Assembly (NCBI GenBank): GCA_017860275.1
Contig: JAFNAQ010000002.1
Location: 119,089-183,088 of the forward strand
Direction of reading: 5' to 3'
Source of the DNA: Bacteroidota bacterium
Lineage (GTDB): Bacteria > Bacteroidota > Bacteroidia > Bacteroidales > P3
Length of the DNA stretch: 64,000 nucleotides
The notes beneath the pieces are model-generated. The model saw nothing but the letters and a program-made list of their open reading frames with translations. It ran no database searches and had not been told where the DNA came from. This document shows positions 60,488 to 64,000 of this stretch, piece after piece (positions within the stretch are counted from its first letter, which is position 1; every line of letters begins with the position of its first letter). The translations under genes and the position numbers were made by a program.

Positions 60488-63100
60488 TTATTTATTAAAT
60501 ATAAGTTCCTTTGCTTTATTAATAGCCTCTTCTAATCCTTGATGATTCTTACCTCCCGCAGTTGCGAAGAAAGGTTGTCCACCACCACCACCTTGAATAA
60601 ATTTAGCAGCATCACGAACAATAGCTCCTGCATTATGTCCCTTTGCTACCAAATCTTCCGAAAGCATTATTGTTATTGTTGGTTTATCTGTCATGTTAGA
60701 ACCTGCAATAAATACAAAATTTGTATTATTGAAGAAGTTCTTAAAGCGATAAGCTAAATCTTTAATTAACTCAGAGGATAATGTTAGATTTAAACCAATA
60801 TAATTTATTTCATCAATTTTCTCTACTTTAGACTTAATATCATTAAACATTGAGTCTATTTTTTCCTTTTGGAATTCTTCTATAGACGATTTTAGTTCCT
60901 CATTTTCTGAGATTAGTTTTTGTATAGCAGGCTTAAGGTTTACCTGTCCCACCATTACTCTAAGGTCTTCAAAATTATCTATATAATCATACATAAACTC
61001 CTCAACCTTTTCTGCCGTTATAGCCTCAATTCTTCTCATCCCAGCAGCAATTGCACTCTCCGAAACAATCTTAAACATACCAATATTACCAGTAGCCTTA
61101 ACATGAGTACCTCCACAAAGCTCTATTGAGTCTCCAAATTGAATAACCCTAACCTTATCTCCATATTTTTCTCCAAATAGTGCTGCAGCACCCATAGCCC
61201 TTGCCTCATCTATTGGAACCTCTCTCAAATCATTACCATTATAGTTATTACGAATAATTGCATTAACCTTCTTCTCAACAAGGCGAATCTCTTCGCTTGA
61301 GAGTTTAGAAAAATGAGAAAAGTCGAAACGAAGTCTATCAGCATCTACCAAAGAACCCTTTTGCTCAACATGAGAGCCAAGAACTTCTCTAAGAGCATAA
61401 TGCAAAAGATGTGTTGCAGAGTGATTAGCCTCAATAGCCTTTCTCCTATCTAGATTAATAACAGCCAAGAATGTTGCACTAATATCAGAAGGTAATTTAT
61501 CAACCAAATGAATACCCAGACCATTTTCTGTCTTAGTATTAGTAATAAATATCTTTTCGCCTTCCGATTCAATATAACCAGTATCTCCAACCTGACCTCC
61601 AAGTTCTGCATAGAAAGGAGTCTTGTCGAAAACTAATTGGAAGAATACCTTATCTTTTTGTTTTACCTTGCGATAACGAACAATTTCAACCTCAGCCTCT
61701 GTTGCATCATAACCTAGAAATTGAGTCTTTTCGCAAGACTTTATCTCTACCCAATCCTCAGTATCGATAGTAGCAGCATTTCTAGAACGAGCCTTTTGCT
61801 CTTCAAGACCCTTTTGAAAACCTTCCATATCCACTTCCCAACCTTTTTCCTTAGCCATAAGCTCAGTTAGGTCAATAGGGAAACCAAATGTATCATATAA
61901 TTCAAAAGCAAAGTCTCCATCAATCTTCTTAGAGTTTTGTTGCTCAGTATAGTTTTCAAACTTAATAATACCATTGGCAAGAGTCTTTAAGAAAGATTGT
62001 TCTTCCTCAGCAATTACCTTTGTTATTAGAGTTTGGTTTCTTTCAAGTTCAGGATATTGTTTTCCCATTTGGTTTACCAAAATAGCAACAAGCTCATTCA
62101 TAAAAGGCTCTTTAAAACCTAAGAATGTATATCCATACCGAATAGCCCTTCTAAGAATACGACGAATAACATAACCAGCCTTAGCATTTGTAGGCAATTG
62201 TCCATCGGCAATAGAAAAAGCAACAGCACGAATATGATCAGAGCAAACCCTCATTGCAACATCTGCCATCTTATCCTGACCATAGGCAATATTAGCCTTA
62301 TTAGCTAAGAACTGTATTGATGGTTGAAAAACATCAGTATCATAATTAGATCTCTTCTTTTGAATAGCCATACAAAGACGTTCAAATCCCATACCAGTAT
62401 CAACATGCTTCTCTGGTAAAGGTTGCAATTCTCCACTAGCCAATCTATTGAATTGAATAAAAACTAAGTTCCAAATCTCAACAACTTGTGGGTGATCGTT
62501 ATTTACTAAATCTTTACCCTTAACCTTAGCCTTTTCTTCAGGAGTTCTTAAATCAACATGTATCTCAGAGCAAGGACCACAAGGACCTTGATCTCCCATT
62601 TCCCAAAAATTATCCTTCTTTGAACCATCGAGAATTCTATCCTCACTTACAATAGCTTTCCAGAAATTATAAGCCTCAACATCCTTTGGTTGATTATCTT
62701 TTTCATCACCACCAAATACTGTCACATAAATATCATCAGGGTTTAAACCCACTACCTTTGTAAGAAATTCCCAAGCCCACTCAATAGCCTCCTTCTTAAA
62801 ATAATCTCCAAACGACCAGTTACCCAACATCTCAAACATAGTATGATGATAAGTATCATGACCAACCTCTTCCAAATCGTTATGTTTACCCGAAACTCTT
62901 AAACATTTTTGGCTATCGGCAATACGAGGGAAACTCTTAGGACTATTACCCAAGAATATATCTTTAAACTGGTTCATACCAGCATTTGTAAACATAAGTG
63001 TAGGGTCATTTTTTATAACCATTGGAGCAGAAGCAACTATCTCATGCCCTTTTGAAAGAAAAAAGTTTAAAAAAGCCAAGCGTATTTCATTACTTGTCAT
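60488..63100 (-). CDS. alaS: Alanine-tRNA ligase
   Basis: An 870-residue class II synthetase that charges tRNA-Ala. The N-terminal catalytic core starts IRLAFLNFFLSKGHEIVASA, with the motif 2 region; the editing domain has the zinc-binding NHSATHLLHYAL and ELCGGTHVKATGNIGMF. The C-Ala domain ends with the glycine-rich FIQGGGGGQPFFATAGGKN. Length is normal. Confidence 0.97.
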   Translation of the reverse strand: MTSNEIRLAFLNFFLSKGHEIVASAPMVIKNDPTLMFTNAGMNQFKDIFLGNSPKSFPRIADSQKCLRVSGKHNDLEEVGHDTYHHTMFEMLGNWSFGDYFKKEAIEWAWEFLTKVVGLNPDDIYVTVFGGDEKDNQPKDVEAYNFWKAIVSEDRILDGSKKDNFWEMGDQGPCGPCSEIHVDLRTPEEKAKVKGKDLVNNDHPQVVEIWNLVFIQFNRLASGELQPLPEKHVDTGMGFERLCMAIQKKRSNYDTDVFQPSIQFLANKANIAYGQDKMADVAMRVCSDHIRAVAFSIADGQLPTNAKAGYVIRRILRRAIRYGYTFLGFKEPFMNELVAILVNQMGKQYPELERNQTLITKVIAEEEQSFLKTLANGIIKFENYTEQQNSKKIDGDFAFELYDTFGFPIDLTELMAKEKGWEVDMEGFQKGLEEQKARSRNAATIDTEDWVEIKSCEKTQFLGYDATEAEVEIVRYRKVKQKDKVFFQLVFDKTPFYAELGGQVGDTGYIESEGEKIFITNTKTENGLGIHLVDKLPSDISATFLAVINLDRRKAIEANHSATHLLHYALREVLGSHVEQKGSLVDADRLRFDFSHFSKLSSEEIRLVEKKVNAIIRNNYNGNDLREVPIDEARAMGAAALFGEKYGDKVRVIQFGDSIELCGGTHVKATGNIGMFKIVSESAIAAGMRRIEAITAEKVEEFMYDYIDNFEDLRVMVGQVNLKPAIQKLISENEELKSSIEEFQKEKIDSMFNDIKSKVEKIDEINYIGLNLTLSSELIKDLAYRFKNFFNNTNFVFIAGSNMTDKPTITIMLSEDLVAKGHNAGAIVRDAAKFIQGGGGGQPFFATAGGKNHQGLEEAINKAKELIFNK

Positions 63101-63147
63101 AACAATATTCTAATTAAATGATGATACTATATTTATATTCAAGCTTG

Positions 63148-63155
63148 CAAAATTA
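63148..63155 (-). promoter_or_regulatory. -7 element TAATTTTG of alaS
   Basis: On the minus strand TAATTTTG lies 47 bases upstream of the alaS start codon. Confidence 0.5.
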
Positions 63156-63198
63156 GTGAAAATATACGGGAAAATTGGGAAAAAGAACGAAAAAACAC

Positions 63199-63206
63199 TA
63201 TTTTTG
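63199..63206 (+). promoter_or_regulatory. -7 element TATTTTTG of the small membrane protein/mutL unit
   Basis: TATTTTTG with a TTG 21 bases upstream (63175-63177); 40 bases before the ATG at 63247. Confidence 0.55.
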
Positions 63207-63246
63207 CATTTAAGTTTACATTATAATCTGTAAAAAAACCAATATT

Positions 63247-63519
63247 ATGGCATTCTTTAAAACAAGAAAACCTCGACAATTCGAGTATAAACCAAGATTT
63301 TATGACCCACAAAAAGAGGAATTAGAAAACTTGAAGAAGAAATACGGAGAAGTTGAGGGTGAGTCATATAATAGGAGGATTAATTTCAGAGCAGCAATGA
63401 ATGAGAAAAAGAATGAAAAAATAGGAAAACCAATTCCTGTAATGAAAATCATTGTTTTCACATCACTTGCAATGGCACTTTTATATCTTTTATTGTCCAT
63501 TATTGAAAAGTGGAAATAA
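63247..63519 (+). CDS. Small single-helix membrane protein upstream of mutL
   Basis: A 90-residue protein: a basic N-terminus (FKTRKPRQFEYKPRFYDPQ), a charged helix, and one C-terminal membrane helix (about 67-86, KIIVFTSLAMALLYLLLSII). Small proteins of this form precede mutL in many Bacteroidota, from general memory. The stop abuts the mutL ATG. The function is unknown. Confidence 0.75.
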   Translation: MAFFKTRKPRQFEYKPRFYDPQKEELENLKKKYGEVEGESYNRRINFRAAMNEKKNEKIGKPIPVMKIIVFTSLAMALLYLLLSIIEKWK

Positions 63520-64000
63520 ATGTCAAATATAATCCAACTCCTACCTGCAAACATTGCCAATCAAATTGCTGCTGGCGAAGTAGTACAAAGACCTTCCTCG
63601 GTTGTAAAGGAACTTATTGAAAACGCTATCGATGCAGGAGCAACTAATATACAACTCATAGTAAAAGACTCGGGAAAGACACTTATTCAGATAATCGATA
63701 ATGGTTATGGTATGAGTAGCGATGACGCACTAATGTCGTTTGAGCGTCATGCAACATCTAAGATAAAAAACGCCGATGATTTATTTCACCTCACAACGAT
63801 GGGATTTAGAGGAGAAGCACTTGCTTCAATAGCCTCAATAGCCCATGTAGAGATGAAAACCAAGCAAGAAGGCTCAGAACTTGGCACATTAATAGAGATG
63901 GAAGGAACAATTTGCAAGAATAACACAGCTATTGCTTGCGAAAAAGGCACATCAATATCAGTAAAAAACCTATTCTTTAATGTTCCAGCAAGAAGAAACT
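63520..64000 (+). CDS. mutL: DNA mismatch repair protein MutL, 5' part (continues past window)
   Basis: The first 160 residues of MutL, the matchmaker ATPase of mismatch repair. All GHKL motifs of the N-terminal domain are present: [20 protein letters not shown] with [14 protein letters not shown], and [14 protein letters not shown]. The start codon directly follows the stop of the small membrane protein gene. The C-terminal endonuclease or dimer domain is outside the window. Confidence 0.95.
   Translation, partial: MSNIIQLLPANIANQIAAGEVVQRPSSVVKELIENAIDAGATNIQLIVKDSGKTLIQIIDNGYGMSSDDALMSFERHATSKIKNADDLFHLTTMGFRGEALASIASIAHVEMKTKQEGSELGTLIEMEGTICKNNTAIACEKGTSISVKNLFFNVPARRN

Overview
The window is AT-rich (roughly one third G+C by eye) chromosomal DNA from a member of the Bacteroidota, most likely Bacteroidales-like. 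The evidence is consistent across the window. Most promoters carry the Bacteroidota -7 element TAnnTTTG. Several gene families are largely confined to this phylum: DUF5683 next to parAB, DUF4834, a DUF3276/PUR-type protein, a CHU_C/type B C-terminal domain, and a split transketolase. No tRNA, rRNA operon, CRISPR array, IS transposase of the usual families or prophage is visible. The ends are cut inside coaD (left) and mutL (right).

Layout. 1-926: end of coaD and a flavin-reductase-fold gene, closed by a strong terminator. 1122-3837: a methyltransferase, the RNase P RNA gene, and an ECF sigma factor with a membrane partner carrying a gliding/T9SS-type C-terminal domain. 3943-7157: the two halves of a split transketolase with a secreted von Willebrand A protein between them. 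7158-11575: an accessory island with a long mosaic intergenic repeat, a two-gene Kiwa-like anti-phage system (kwaA-kwaB), a TIGR02391/Ymh-type gene, and a REP-associated tyrosine transposase (RAYT) that carries two REP-like hairpins inside its own reading frame. 11590-16590 (minus): YfhO, DUF4834, USP-like, rhomboid and GtrA genes. 16671-21903: surE, lpxB, SpoIID-like, thioredoxin-like and cysteine desulfidase-like genes in one run. 21905-25335 (minus): DUF5683, parB, parA, DUF3276, YggS.

25432-33721: a lipoprotein, an EEP phosphohydrolase, nth, a 41-residue lipoprotein, an XRE regulator preceded by a dense array of TTACATTTGTAA-like palindromes, nrnA, three consecutive FKBP isomerases and a DnaQ-like exonuclease. 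34050-38100: a 43-residue basic protein, a GH130 enzyme, a large GT4 fusion and a fumarylacetoacetase-fold enzyme. 38158-41034: a second mosaic repeat, a Fic protein, and a membrane-protein/HTH cassette with its own operator. 41135-54768: recN, gyrA, clpC, an MlaE-MlaF pair, a 7TM-HD phosphodiesterase-like protein and a sugar-1-phosphate nucleotidyltransferase. 54886-57880: a histidine kinase bounded by direct repeats, a third mosaic repeat in inverted orientation, and a lipoprotein. 57922-64000: a HAD phosphatase, typA, alaS, a small membrane protein and the start of mutL.

How it works together. Most genes are housekeeping (DNA repair and segregation, translation, lipid A, protein folding, envelope lipid transport). 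Accessory content sits in a few pockets: Kiwa, Fic, the HTH cassette and the histidine kinase. The three long mosaic repeats each lie just upstream of, or against, such a pocket, share end sequences, and two of them contain REP-like hairpins of the same type as those in the RAYT gene. The most interesting signals are this repeat/RAYT network, the Kiwa locus with its Ymh-type neighbour, the sigma factor/CHU_C sensor pair, the palindrome array at 28274-28674, and the duplicated gene end flanking the histidine kinase.
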